From positions 1 through 64,000 of the forward strand of contig CAYMRD010000011.1 of assembly GCA_964392775.1 (NCBI GenBank): a stretch of DNA of 64,000 bases, read 5' to 3'. The position numbers and the translations under genes are program-made. Each line of letters begins with the position of its first letter. Within the stretch, counting starts at the first letter, position 1. The notes under the pieces are model-generated. The model saw only the letters and a list, made by a program, of their open reading frames with translations, was not told the origin of the DNA and searched no databases. The stretch is from UKL13-3 sp964392775 (GTDB taxonomy: Bacteria; Bacteroidota; Bacteroidia; UKL13-3). Below, in pieces: positions 34,658-43,853 of the stretch.

Positions 34658-36103
34658 ATGCAAAAAATTCGCAATTACATCAACGGAGCGTTGGTTGAAC
34701 CTGTTTCAGGTGCATATATTGACAATTATAATCCTTCAACAGGCGCAGTGTATTCGCTGTGCCCGGATAGTGACGAGCGTGATATTGAAATGGCTTATCA
34801 GGCCGCACAGGCTGCTTTTGAAAGTTGGAGTATAACACCCAATGCGCAACGCAGCAAGGTGATGTTGCGCATTGCCGAACTCATTGAACAAAGATTGGAC
34901 GCTTTTGCCGAAGCCGAAACCATCGATCAGGGAAAGCCATTGTGGTTGTCTAAAAATGGTGAAATCCCCCGTGCTATCAGTAATATTCATTTTTTTGGAA
35001 CGGCTATCGAGCATTTTTCGAGCGAAGCGCATCCGATGGCCGATTTTGCCATTAACTATACCACCCGCACACCCATTGGTGTGGTGGGGTGTATTTCGCC
35101 ATGGAATTTACCTTTGTATTTATTTACATGGAAAATAGCTCCGGCCATTGCTGCCGGAAATTGTGTGGTGGCCAAACCATCTGAAATTACTCCAATGACA
35201 GCCTATCTGTTGAGTGAGGTTTGTATTGAAGCGGGTTTGCCCAAAGGAGTATTGAATATTGTACACGGCCTTGGACCTAAAGTCGGAAGTGCCATGACAG
35301 TGCATCCGGGTATTAAAGCCATTTCGTTTACAGGTGGTACCAAAACCGGAGCGGAGATTGCGCGGGTGGCGGCTCCGATGTTTAAAAAATTATCATTGGA
35401 ACTAGGCGGAAAAAATCCGAATATCATTTTTGCGGATTGTGACTTTGATAAGATGCTGACCGAAACAGTACGCTCTTCGTTCTTGAACCAAGGTGAGATT
35501 TGCCTTTGTGGTTCACGCATTTTTGTAGAGCGCCCGGTATACGAAAAATTCAAAAAAGCTTTTGTTGAGAAGGTTAAAACCGAACTGGTGGTGGGTGATC
35601 CGATGGCCTCAGCAACTAAAACCGGAGCGATTGTAAGCAAGATGCATTTTGAAAAAGTATTGAGTTATATCGAGCTGGCCAAAGAGGAAGGAGGAACCAT
35701 TTTATGTGGTGGCCACGCTGTAAAACCCGAAGGCGCTTGTGCCAGCGGATGGTTTATTGCGCCAACGGTTATTGAAGGATTAGCTTATGATTGCCGAACC
35801 AATCAGGAAGAAATATTCGGGCCGGTGGTAACCATTACGCCTTTTGATACCGAAGAAGAAGCATTGATGATGGCCAACTCAACCGAATATGGTTTGGCCA
35901 GTATAGTATGGACAGAAAACTTAACACGTGCCCATAAAATGGCGGCTCAAATCAAGGCCGGTATTGTATGGATAAACTGCTGGTTGCTGCGCGATTTGCG
36001 TACTCCGTTTGGTGGTGTAAAAAGCAGTGGAGTTGGACGTGAAGGTGGTTTGGAAGCCTTGCGCTTTTTTACCGAACCCAAAAATGTTTGCATCAAACTT
36101 TAG
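34658..36103 (+). CDS. Aldehyde dehydrogenase (hydroxymuconic/aminomuconic semialdehyde type)
   Basis: 481 residues of the NAD(P)-dependent ALDH superfamily. Seen are CISPWNLPLYLFTWKIAPAIAAGN, the cofactor loop FTGGTKTGAEI, catalytic Glu in LELGGKNPNIIF, catalytic Cys in FLNQGEICLCGSRIF, and the terminal KSSGVGREGGLEALRFFTE. The NQGEICLC segment follows the 2-hydroxymuconic or 2-aminomuconic semialdehyde dehydrogenase group, but no aromatic ring cleavage genes are nearby. The substrate is left open; it may serve tryptophan (kynurenine) degradation or general aldehyde oxidation. Confidence 0.88.
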   Translation: MQKIRNYINGALVEPVSGAYIDNYNPSTGAVYSLCPDSDERDIEMAYQAAQAAFESWSITPNAQRSKVMLRIAELIEQRLDAFAEAETIDQGKPLWLSKNGEIPRAISNIHFFGTAIEHFSSEAHPMADFAINYTTRTPIGVVGCISPWNLPLYLFTWKIAPAIAAGNCVVAKPSEITPMTAYLLSEVCIEAGLPKGVLNIVHGLGPKVGSAMTVHPGIKAISFTGGTKTGAEIARVAAPMFKKLSLELGGKNPNIIFADCDFDKMLTETVRSSFLNQGEICLCGSRIFVERPVYEKFKKAFVEKVKTELVVGDPMASATKTGAIVSKMHFEKVLSYIELAKEEGGTILCGGHAVKPEGACASGWFIAPTVIEGLAYDCRTNQEEIFGPVVTITPFDTEEEALMMANSTEYGLASIVWTENLTRAHKMAAQIKAGIVWINCWLLRDLRTPFGGVKSSGVGREGGLEALRFFTEPKNVCIKL

Positions 36104-36196
36104 GTTGTAGGTAAATCTGCGGCTCTCGTTTAAATGGCCATGCTATTGCATTTAAGCAAGATTCAATGCTATCTTTACGTAAGCAATTGAAGAGTT

Positions 36197-36658
36197 ATGA
36201 ATGCCGAGTACTACAACGAAGTTTTTCAGCGGGAGTTGCAACAATTACACCGCGAAGTGAATGCGTATGAAGTGGAAGAGTGGCTTTGGACGAAGTTGCC
36301 GGGAATACGCAATGCCGGAGGTAATTTGTGTTTACATCTAATCGGTAATCTCAATCATTTTATTGGTGCTGCGCTGGGTAAAACAGGCTATGTGCGCAAC
36401 CGTGAAGCAGAGTTTGCAACAACAGGGTTAACCAAACATGAGTTACTGGTATTGTTACATGAAACGCAGGCCATGATTCAAATGATACTTCCTAAGTTAA
36501 ATGAAACTGATTTGAATAAAGAGTTTCCGTTTGATTTTTCAGGCAAGCACAGTACCCGTTGGTATCTGAATCAGTTTGTGCTGCATTTTAATTACCACCT
36601 TGGGCAATTGAACTACCACAGACGCATCACTCATGCCCGTCCGGCAGTAAGTGAATAA
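36197..36658 (+). CDS. DinB family protein
   Basis: 153 residues forming a four-helix DinB/YfiT-type bundle. The metal-binding histidines are spread as expected: NLCLHLIGNLNHFIG near 50-65 and NQFVLHFNYHLGQLNYHRR near the C-terminus. Family members act as thiol-dependent S-transferases in bacillithiol-using bacteria. That would fit the bshB1 gene at 48240, although this is inference. The end overlaps the convergent glycosyltransferase gene by 28 bp. Confidence 0.82.
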   Translation: MNAEYYNEVFQRELQQLHREVNAYEVEEWLWTKLPGIRNAGGNLCLHLIGNLNHFIGAALGKTGYVRNREAEFATTGLTKHELLVLLHETQAMIQMILPKLNETDLNKEFPFDFSGKHSTRWYLNQFVLHFNYHLGQLNYHRRITHARPAVSE

Positions 36659-37785
36659 TACAGGTCGATAAGTTTTTGTTTTTCCAGTTCCCAGTTAAAG
36701 GTGGATTCTGCTACAGATACTCCATTTGATGCATATTGGTCGAGGTCGGCATTGCCAAAAAACAGTTCCTGTAAAACGTTTGCTATGGCTATTTCGTCAG
36801 TAAGATCAACATACCGGCCTATTGAACAGGTGTCGATTACCTCTTTGTAAATATGGTGATTACAGGAGAGAATCGGAAGTCCGGCAGCCATGTATTCAAA
36901 AAACTTACGTTCATGCGATACCAATACTTTTTCGGGTTGGTTCTTCAGGCATAATCCTACTTTACACGTTTTCGAAATAAGGTACCCTTTGTCGGAACTC
37001 ATGTATCCGTAAAAATGTAACTGATGTTTGATTGCCTGATAATATTCTGTTTTGCTCAATACATCCTCAATATAGCTTCCGGTGTATCCTACGCAATGGA
37101 AGTTGATAATAAGACCTTTTTGTTGGAGTATATAAAGAGCATTCACAACAGGTATCAGGTCGTAATAGTAATCAAACACGGTTCCCATGTAAAACAGATT
37201 AGCTTCCGGCAACTCTTTACGCTGTGTGTTCCGGTAAGGTGTAAACTGGGAAAAAGTGGCAAAATTTTGAACAATTACTGACCGTTTATACGTTGTAAAT
37301 TTTTGAGCAAATTCAGGTCGGGCAATCACTAACACAATCGACATGGTATGTGAGGCTATCCATTCCAGTATCTTGAATAAAAAGGCCAGAATCCATCTTA
37401 AATAAGAGTGGATCCAGGGTTTATGCATAATGTCTTCGTATGTGTTCTCGTGAATATCGTAAATAACCTTTTTGCCCTTTAACCGCAATAATGCAGCAAA
37501 CGGAATCAGTTCGGCATCGTGAATATGGTAGATGTCGGCATGCTGTTTCCATGCCAGTACAAAAACTTTCCATGTGGTGAAAAACAAGCGGTGTACGCGG
37601 CTCTGGGGTTTAGGGATGCCGATAATATTAACCCCGTTTTTGTACTCACTTTTATTGCCGATGCCTATATAGGTAACATCAAAATGTTCGGCCAGCGAAA
37701 CACATTCGCGGTGAAATACCCGTGTATCGGTTGTTGTATGTACACTTGCAAAATGACAAACCTTGTATCGTTTAGATGCGTTCAT
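36631..37785 (-). CDS. Glycosyltransferase, family 4-like (first of a three-GT cluster by position)
   Basis: 384 residues, GT-B fold. N-terminal acceptor-binding half starts KVCHFASVHTTTDTRVFHRECVSLAE and contains YDIHENTYED; the C-terminal donor half has NLFYMGTVFDYYYDL and the sugar-nucleotide site LVSHERKFFEYMAAGLPILSCNH (ExxxxG(L)P). There is a hydrophobic helix near 130-150. Product is probably a surface polysaccharide or glycolipid. The ATG overlaps the upstream GT gene by 14 bp; the end overlaps the DinB gene. Confidence 0.88.
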   Translation of the reverse strand: MNASKRYKVCHFASVHTTTDTRVFHRECVSLAEHFDVTYIGIGNKSEYKNGVNIIGIPKPQSRVHRLFFTTWKVFVLAWKQHADIYHIHDAELIPFAALLRLKGKKVIYDIHENTYEDIMHKPWIHSYLRWILAFLFKILEWIASHTMSIVLVIARPEFAQKFTTYKRSVIVQNFATFSQFTPYRNTQRKELPEANLFYMGTVFDYYYDLIPVVNALYILQQKGLIINFHCVGYTGSYIEDVLSKTEYYQAIKHQLHFYGYMSSDKGYLISKTCKVGLCLKNQPEKVLVSHERKFFEYMAAGLPILSCNHHIYKEVIDTCSIGRYVDLTDEIAIANVLQELFFGNADLDQYASNGVSVAESTFNWELEKQKLIDLYYSLTAGRA

Positions 37786-38908
37786 CGGATAGTTTTAGTA
37801 ATTGATTACACAGGTATTCCCATGTAAATTTTAATTTTTCAACCTTGAGGTTTTCAATAAAGGTGGCCTCAGGCTGTTCTGTGTAATAACGAACAATGGC
37901 ATCAGCAACGTCTCTTACGTCCACATTTACTACATAACCTACTTTGCCGTCAGGAACCAGTTCGGCCAAACCGCCCACATTTGTTACAATCATAGGTTTG
38001 TTGTAGTAGTAGGCAATTTGTGTAACACCACTCTGGGTGGCGTTGAGGTAAGTTTGAATCACCCCATCTGCCGCGCAGAAATAGTTGGATACTTCACTGT
38101 TGGGAATAAAGTCGTTGCTCAATATCACCCGGTCGCTTAAGCCCAAACGTTCAATCTGCTCAAGATAGGGTTGGGCATCTTCATAAAACTCACCGGCAAC
38201 CAATAGTTTGATGTTGAGGTTGCGAATGCGTTCATCGGCAAAGGCATCAAGCAATAAATGCAATCCTTTGTATTTGCGGATGAAACCAAAGAAGAGCAGT
38301 ACCTTTTCATCGCTGCCAATTCCAAGTATTTTCCGGGCTTCTGTTTTGCTTGTCGCTTCGCCAAACATATCATACATCGGGTGGACCACATAAGTAGCCG
38401 GGTTGTGCTGATTGAGGTGTTTTAATTGGTCTAATACGGAATGCGACATGGTGAGAAACCCATCGCAGACCGATAAAAAATAGCGGGTAAACGGAGTGTC
38501 GAAAAACTTCCGCTCGTGCGGAATAATATTGTCGGTAATGGCAAGTATACGGGTATGCTTGTTTGATTTGATGATACGGGCAATGCTTCCCAATGCGGGA
38601 GCCATAAAACTTAACCAGTATCGGAAAATCACGATATCGTATTTTTCGTTGGCAATCTTTCGTCCAACCTTTATCCAGTTCAATGGATTCACCGAATTGA
38701 TTTCGGTCAGAATGGTCAGGTCAGAAGGAGCAGGGTCGGTTGAGTATTGCGTTTTACCCGGAAATAAAAATGAAGGGTATTGCAGAGAAAAGCTCAGAAT
38801 ATGGCAAGTATGCCCCATCGCATTAAACTCCCTTGCCAACCGTTCGTTGTACGTAGCCAGTCCGCCACGCAGGGGGTAAGCCGGACCCACAATCAGTATC
38901 TTACTCAA
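37772..38908 (-). CDS. Glycosyltransferase family 4
   Basis: 378 residues, GT-B fold. The start MSKILIVGPAYPLRGGLATYNERLARE carries the nucleotide-sugar glycosyltransferase loop GGLATY. The C-terminal half has KVLLFFGFIRKYKGLHLLLDA, DRVILSNDFIP and the donor motif TQSGVTQIAYYYNKPMIVTNVGGLAELVPDGKVGYVV (E-x7-E variant). It lies in the middle of the DUF4199-GT2-GT4-GT4 operon, with overlaps of 8 bp upstream and 14 bp downstream. The acceptor cannot be told. Confidence 0.9.
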   Translation of the reverse strand: MSKILIVGPAYPLRGGLATYNERLAREFNAMGHTCHILSFSLQYPSFLFPGKTQYSTDPAPSDLTILTEINSVNPLNWIKVGRKIANEKYDIVIFRYWLSFMAPALGSIARIIKSNKHTRILAITDNIIPHERKFFDTPFTRYFLSVCDGFLTMSHSVLDQLKHLNQHNPATYVVHPMYDMFGEATSKTEARKILGIGSDEKVLLFFGFIRKYKGLHLLLDAFADERIRNLNIKLLVAGEFYEDAQPYLEQIERLGLSDRVILSNDFIPNSEVSNYFCAADGVIQTYLNATQSGVTQIAYYYNKPMIVTNVGGLAELVPDGKVGYVVNVDVRDVADAIVRYYTEQPEATFIENLKVEKLKFTWEYLCNQLLKLSDERI

Positions 38909-39869
38909 ACCCTATTTTTTGTTTAATGCCGTAATAGTTACGGTCGGATGAATTGCGTGAAATCATTTCACCTAAAAAGCCTGCTAAAAACAATTGTACT
39001 CCGATAATAATCGCCACTAATGCCAAAAAGAACAAAGGTTGGTCGGTTATATTGCGTTGCACCACATCAAGATAGACATTGTATATTTTTTCGCCAATGA
39101 GGTAGATGGTGATGAAGAACCCGAGGAAGAAGGAGAGAGTACCAAGCACTCCAAAAAAGTGCATTGGTTTTTTGCTGAACTTGCTGACAAAAAAGATGGT
39201 GAGCAAATCCAGAAATCCATTTATAAAACGCTCCAGTCCAAACTTGGTGGTTCCGTATTTACGTTCGCGGTGCGCTACTTCTTTTTCAGTTATTTTTCGG
39301 AAACCTGCCCATTTTGCTATTACCGGAATATAACGGTGCATCTCGTTGTACACCTCTATGTTTTTAGTCACCTCGCTGCGGTAGCTTTTGAGTCCGCAGT
39401 TAAAATCGTGAAGGTTATTGATACCACTCATTTTGCGGGTAGCCCAGTTGAACAGCTTGGTTGGAATGGTTTTACTCAGTGGATCGTAGCGTTTCTTTTT
39501 CCATCCGCTTACAATATCATAGCCATCTTCAACAATCATTCGGTACAGCTCCGGAATTTCATCGGGAGAGTCTTGCAAATCTGCATCCATGGTAATCACC
39601 ACGTTTCCGGTGCAATCAGCAAAACCAACATTTAAGGCTGCTGATTTGCCATAGTTTCTGCGGAAACGAATGCCTTTTACGCGGCTGTTTGCCTCGCGCA
39701 ATTTGCAGATAACGGCCCACGATTGGTCGGTGCTTCCGTCATCAATCATTAAAATTTCGTACGAGAACTTGTTTTCATTCATCACCCGTTCAATCCACTG
39801 CACCAATTCGGGCAGCGATTCTTCTTCATTGATTAACGGTATGAGAACAGATATATCGGGTTGGGTCAT
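38901..39869 (-). CDS. Glycosyltransferase family 2, DPM1/ArnC-like, membrane-bound
   Basis: 322 residues. GT-A catalytic domain with ISVLIPLINEEESLPEL, MIDDGSTDQSW and the DXD region MDADLQDSPDEIPEL, followed by an amphipathic segment and two transmembrane helices (FFGVLGTLSFFLGFFITIYLIGE, PLFFLALVAIIIGVQLFLAGF). That is the layout of dolichyl/undecaprenyl-phosphate sugar transferases such as ArnC or GtrB. It likely loads a sugar onto a polyprenyl phosphate. It follows DUF4199 after 5 bp and overlaps the next GT by 8 bp. Confidence 0.92.
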   Translation of the reverse strand: MTQPDISVLIPLINEEESLPELVQWIERVMNENKFSYEILMIDDGSTDQSWAVICKLREANSRVKGIRFRRNYGKSAALNVGFADCTGNVVITMDADLQDSPDEIPELYRMIVEDGYDIVSGWKKKRYDPLSKTIPTKLFNWATRKMSGINNLHDFNCGLKSYRSEVTKNIEVYNEMHRYIPVIAKWAGFRKITEKEVAHRERKYGTTKFGLERFINGFLDLLTIFFVSKFSKKPMHFFGVLGTLSFFLGFFITIYLIGEKIYNVYLDVVQRNITDQPLFFLALVAIIIGVQLFLAGFLGEMISRNSSDRNYYGIKQKIGFE

Positions 39870-39874
39870 TGAGC

Positions 39875-40420
39875 TTAATTATTGTCGAAATCAGGAACTT
39901 TTTTAGTGAAGACAGATGCAATGAGAGCGTATATAAAAAACCAGAACAAACTACCCAACATGCCAAATATCGTAATCATAGCCGGGGTCGACATCTTTTT
40001 GGCCATCCCCATAGCCTCATCAATTTTCTCTTCACTCATGCCTTTGTTGTACATTTCCTGCGCTTGCATTTCCATTACTTTATCCATAAAATCAGGATTG
40101 ATATACTTGAAAAAGATAAACGTATAAACGCTTACAACAAAAGCGGCAGGTAAGGCTATGGTCATCATAAAGCCCAATGATTTGTTGTAGGTAATGCTTC
40201 CTCCAAGCTCTTCATCACGTCTTTTTATGGTGCCGTGAAAAAGGATGTAAATTGAAACCACAGCTACTAACAGAAGCTGTACAATGCCTAACAGGCTCAT
40301 CTTGTCTCCTCCCATCGTATCCGGATTAATCATAAAAAATACCAGATTGATGATAATGTGCGAGAATGAAAGAATCAGTCCGTAACGCATTGCCGTAGGC
40401 CAGGGTGAATGTGTTTCCAT
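39875..40420 (-). CDS. DUF4199 domain-containing membrane protein
   Basis: The ATG at 40420 gives 181 residues with four transmembrane segments (about 10-30, 40-60, 75-100, 150-172). Between the last two is a polar loop rich in Met and Glu (MDKVMEMQAQEMYNKGMSEEKIDEAMGMAKKMS). DUF4199 proteins are widespread in Bacteroidota and typically precede a GT2 gene, as here. Function unknown. First gene of the glycosyltransferase operon, divergent from the BtuF-like gene. Confidence 0.85.
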   Translation of the reverse strand: METHSPWPTAMRYGLILSFSHIIINLVFFMINPDTMGGDKMSLLGIVQLLLVAVVSIYILFHGTIKRRDEELGGSITYNKSLGFMMTIALPAAFVVSVYTFIFFKYINPDFMDKVMEMQAQEMYNKGMSEEKIDEAMGMAKKMSTPAMITIFGMLGSLFWFFIYALIASVFTKKVPDFDNN

Positions 40421-40484
40421 GTCGGATTTATTTATTGTTCCAAATAAAACAATTTTATCCGTTATAACGGAATGAAAGGTTTCA

Positions 40485-40492
40485 TATTTTTG
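40485..40492 (+). promoter_or_regulatory. Promoter TATTTTTG, 5 nt from the BtuF-like gene start (leaderless)
   Basis: Perfect TAnnTTTG followed by CATAC and the ATG at 40498. Confidence 0.6.
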
Positions 40493-40497
40493 CATAC

Positions 40498-41316
40498 ATG
40501 AACAAGGTTACCCTTTTCGATCAGATGAACCGTGTTGTAGAGGCTCCATTGCCCCCTAAACGAATTGTAAGCCTTGTGCCTTCGCAAACCGAATTGTTGT
40601 ATGACTTGGGGCTTGATGCTGAAGTGGTTGGACAAACCCTGTTTTGCATTCATCCACCCGCTCAGCATCAACATAAACCCAGGGTTGGGGGAACCAAGAA
40701 CTTTCATATTGATAAAATAAAAGATTTGCAGCCCGACCTTATTATTGGAAACAAAGAAGAGAATGATAAGGCCGGAATTGAGCAGTTGGAGCAACTGTTT
40801 CCGGTTTGGATGAGTGATATTAGTAACCTTGCCGATGCGTTGGATATGATTCAAAGGGTCGGGAATCTGGTTCACAAACAACAAGAAGCTCAATGTTTAG
40901 TTGATCAGATTCGCAACTCATTTGAGGAGCTTCAATGTTTTGCCGTACCCAAACGAACAGCCTATTTAATTTGGCGTAAACCCTGGATGGCTGCCGGACA
41001 AGGAACATTCATTGATGATATGCTAAACAGATTGGGCTTGGAAAATGTGTTTGGCAAGATGGATAGCCGTTACCCTGAAATCACTGATATTGCATTGCGA
41101 GAAGCTCAACCTGAATGTATTTTGCTTTCATCCGAACCTTATCCATTCAGGGAAAAACATATAGCCGAACTGCAGGCTGTTTGTCCGCAAACCAAAATTC
41201 TGCTTGTGGATGGCGAATTATTCAGTTGGTATGGAAGCCGCTTATTGCACAGTGTGGCTTATTTTCAAAAACTCATCAAAGAGGTTGATAACGAAAAGAA
41301 TACTTTTGCCGGGTGA
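40498..41316 (+). CDS. Helical backbone metal receptor, BtuF/FecB-like
   Basis: 272 residues of the type III periplasmic-binding (chelatase-like) fold: KRIVSLVPSQTELLYDLGL, VVGQTLFCIHP, GGTKNFHIDKIKDLQPDLIIGNKEEN, WRKPWMAAGQGTFIDDMLNRLGLENVF. The family binds cobalamin, heme or siderophores. Unusually it has no signal peptide or lipobox, and no permease or ATPase is beside it. This form is frequent in Bacteroidota, where its location is unclear. The EamA gene overlaps its stop codon by four bases (GTGA). Confidence 0.82.
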   Translation: MNKVTLFDQMNRVVEAPLPPKRIVSLVPSQTELLYDLGLDAEVVGQTLFCIHPPAQHQHKPRVGGTKNFHIDKIKDLQPDLIIGNKEENDKAGIEQLEQLFPVWMSDISNLADALDMIQRVGNLVHKQQEAQCLVDQIRNSFEELQCFAVPKRTAYLIWRKPWMAAGQGTFIDDMLNRLGLENVFGKMDSRYPEITDIALREAQPECILLSSEPYPFREKHIAELQAVCPQTKILLVDGELFSWYGSRLLHSVAYFQKLIKEVDNEKNTFAG

Positions 41317-42218
41317 ACAATATATCAACCTTTAATGTCTGGGCTGCGTATCTGGCGGTGGCCTTTTTCTGGGGAACCACCTTTTTAGCCATCCGTATTG
41401 GCGTACAATCCATGCCTCCGTTTTTAATGGCGGGGTTTAGGCATTTTGCAGCCGGGTTACTCATTTGGGGATATTTTATGATGCGTGGATACCAACGTCC
41501 AACCCTGCAGCAATTAAAGGTGAGTGTAATCAACGGAATTTTGTTGCTGGTACTGGGAAATGGATTGGTATCGTGGGCCGAGATGTATATCAACAGCGGA
41601 TTAACAGCACTCATTTGCGCTTTATCGCCTTTGGCAATTATTGGTGCAAATGCCCTGATGGGAAACAAGGAAAAAATAACGGTAGCGGTTGTGGTGGGCA
41701 TAGTAATGTGTTTGGTGGCGCAGGTTTTGATTTTTAAGAACAACCTGCACGAACTGGCCGATCCACATTATATTCAGGGTATTGTGTTTTTATTGATAGC
41801 CATTATTTCATGGGCATTTGGTTCCATGTTCATCAAAAACAATCCAACAGGGTTGCATCCATTGTATGGGGCGAGTTTTCAGATGTTGAGTGCCGGAGCC
41901 ATTTTGTTGGTTGTTGGTTCGGTGTTGGGTGAATGGCAGACATTTAGTGTTACCCAAGATGGGCTGGCCAGTATTGTGTATTTGATTGTGGCGGGATCGC
42001 TCGTTGGGTATGGCAGTTATATGTATATTTTAAAGCACCTGCCGGCAGCCATTGTATCAACGTATGCGTATGTAAATACGTTGGTGGCAGTTGTATTGGG
42101 TTGGCTGTGGCTGGATGAGGTTGTTGATGGATGGGTATGGACAGCTGCAGTGCTTACCATTGCAGGTGTGTATTTGGTGAATAAAAGTTTTCAAAAAATG
42201 GCAGCAGCCAAGGTGTAA
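41313..42218 (+). CDS. EamA/DMT family transporter
   Basis: 301 residues with ten transmembrane helices in two EamA halves (WAAYLAVAFFWGTTFLAIRIGVQSMPPF; IAIISWAFGSMFIKNNPTG). The family exports amino acids, nucleotides or other metabolites through the inner membrane; substrate unknown. It begins with GTG (41313) inside the stop region of the BtuF-like gene, so translation is coupled. A terminator follows directly. Confidence 0.9.
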   Translation: MNNISTFNVWAAYLAVAFFWGTTFLAIRIGVQSMPPFLMAGFRHFAAGLLIWGYFMMRGYQRPTLQQLKVSVINGILLLVLGNGLVSWAEMYINSGLTALICALSPLAIIGANALMGNKEKITVAVVVGIVMCLVAQVLIFKNNLHELADPHYIQGIVFLLIAIISWAFGSMFIKNNPTGLHPLYGASFQMLSAGAILLVVGSVLGEWQTFSVTQDGLASIVYLIVAGSLVGYGSYMYILKHLPAAIVSTYAYVNTLVAVVLGWLWLDEVVDGWVWTAAVLTIAGVYLVNKSFQKMAAAKV

Positions 42219-42249
42219 AAAAAGCCGATTGAGATTTCAACCGGCTTTT
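42217..42249. terminator. Bidirectional rho-independent terminator
   Basis: AAAAAAAGCCG(A)TTGA-GATT-TCAA(C)CGGCTTTT: a stem with an A run before and a T run after, between the convergent EamA and T9SS genes, able to stop both. Confidence 0.85.
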
Positions 42250-42269
42250 GAAAAAGGGTAGGAGTGATG

Positions 42270-43472
42270 TTATTCAATAACGAGCTTACCGTTTATTCCA
42301 GATTGGGTTTTGTAGATATAAATCCCTTTAGGCAAAACAGAAACGTCAATAGTGTTTAATCCTGAATGGATTTGATTTGTTAATACGTTTTGTCCCATCA
42401 AATTGTAAAATGCGATTGTTTCGGTTGTAAACTCAGGTGTTGCCTCTATTGTGATTATAGAAGTGGCCGGGTTTGGATAAACAGCCAACCGGGTGGTTTG
42501 GGATGTTTGGTTTTGAATGCCGGTATACGTGATGAAGTCGCTATATACTTCTTTTATCTGATTGATATAATAACCGGAGTCCTGGTTAAACCATTGGTTT
42601 ATTCGCTGCACCATAGCTCCGTCATTGTTATAGGTGATTAAATTTTTGTTGCCACTGCTTTTTGTCCAGTTTGTACCATCCCAATCTTCACTGTAATATT
42701 CTGTTTCATTGTTATGGCTGTCATACGTGTATACCACACGACTCTCTAGAACATATAGGGAGTCTGCCCATCTGTAAAGATCTATCTTCGACAGCAGACT
42801 CAACTCCAAATCGTTCGACCATTGATGCCACTGAATATTGCTATACCGCTCAGATTGTACAAATTGAAGGATTTCTTCATCCCAATACATTATTTCTACT
42901 TCTGTAGGTTCTCCGTTATTGTTGTAAGTAAAATACATCCGGGAGTCGTTTTGGTAAGTGGTGTCGGAAACCCAATATTCGCTTGTTAATTGTGAAAGCT
43001 GGTTTTGGTTATTATAAACATTTGTATTTCTGGTTGCGTCTAAAATTTCCCAAATGCCATTGTTGTATTGCGAGGACATGTAAGATGTTGAATTTCCATT
43101 TACATCATACGTGTTAGTGCGTAAAAACGCAGAATCCCAAGTTTCAGTTTGGCCGTTAAAGATTAGAGAGAGGTGTTGAATCTCATGTCCTTTGGCATCA
43201 TAGGAATATTTGTTCTTATTATACGTTGTATTCTCTTCGATCAGTCGACCATGTGAATCGTAAACATTGTGGCTGGTATCCGTATGTTCTGTCCAATCAT
43301 TTATACCACTGCTCCACCAATTACGAAGGGTCAATTGAGGAAGGTATTGGGTAGTGGTTTTAGTGAATCCAATACTTGGCTGATGTTTAACCTTTGCAAA
43401 GGGTTTAGGTCTTGCGGAGGTTTGCTGCAAACCAAGTCCGAGTAAAGATAATAGTAGAATTTTTGTTTTCAT
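42270..43472 (-). CDS. Secreted YD-repeat-like protein with T9SS sorting domain
   Basis: 400 residues with signal peptide MKTKILLLSLLGLGLQQTSA. The body holds about ten YD/RHS-like short repeats (YDSHGRLIEENTTYNKNKYSYDAKGHEIQ; YTYDSHNNETEYYSEDWDGTNW). The final 80 residues from LAVYPNPATSIITIEA are a T9SS type A sorting domain. Many Bacteroidota secrete such proteins; the ligand is unknown. Single gene on the minus strand. The 320 bp upstream (43473-43792) hold AT-rich sequence and fragments resembling degenerate intergenic repeats, with no gene. Confidence 0.85.
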   Translation of the reverse strand: MKTKILLLSLLGLGLQQTSARPKPFAKVKHQPSIGFTKTTTQYLPQLTLRNWWSSGINDWTEHTDTSHNVYDSHGRLIEENTTYNKNKYSYDAKGHEIQHLSLIFNGQTETWDSAFLRTNTYDVNGNSTSYMSSQYNNGIWEILDATRNTNVYNNQNQLSQLTSEYWVSDTTYQNDSRMYFTYNNNGEPTEVEIMYWDEEILQFVQSERYSNIQWHQWSNDLELSLLSKIDLYRWADSLYVLESRVVYTYDSHNNETEYYSEDWDGTNWTKSSGNKNLITYNNDGAMVQRINQWFNQDSGYYINQIKEVYSDFITYTGIQNQTSQTTRLAVYPNPATSIITIEATPEFTTETIAFYNLMGQNVLTNQIHSGLNTIDVSVLPKGIYIYKTQSGINGKLVIE

Positions 43473-43792
43473 ATTGTATGTGATTAAATTAGGTAGTGAA
43501 ATATACAGTTAAATAATGGTGATGTTGTAATATAGTGTTAATAATTCATTCAATGTATATCCGCAAGTGTTCCCAAATGCATATTTGGCACGGCTTTGTG
43601 GCGAGAGATCTTTGCCACTAAGCCAAAGGGGCTCAAAGTATCACTAAGTTTAAATTCTACTGGTAAGCTTGCAGATATACACTTCATTTTATCCATTTAA
43701 TTTGTGGAAATTTTCTCTCAACACACTTTTACAACATATAAAATAACAAAATCACCTGGATTGAGTCAGGAGGTATAAACAATAAAATCCTG

Positions 43793-43800
43793 TACATTTG
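43793..43800 (+). promoter_or_regulatory. -7 element TACATTTG for mnmA
   Basis: Perfect TAnnTTTG, giving a leader of about 50 nt before the mnmA ATG at 43854. Confidence 0.6.
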
Positions 43801-43853
43801 CAGCTTAAATAATTTCAATCATCAGGGCTATTTACCCTGTAATGTTTTGACCA

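Noticed and set aside
40498..41316. Cobalamin riboswitch upstream of the BtuF-like gene
   Set aside because: The promoter element ends 5 nt before the ATG, so there is no leader to hold a riboswitch, and no B12-box is visible.
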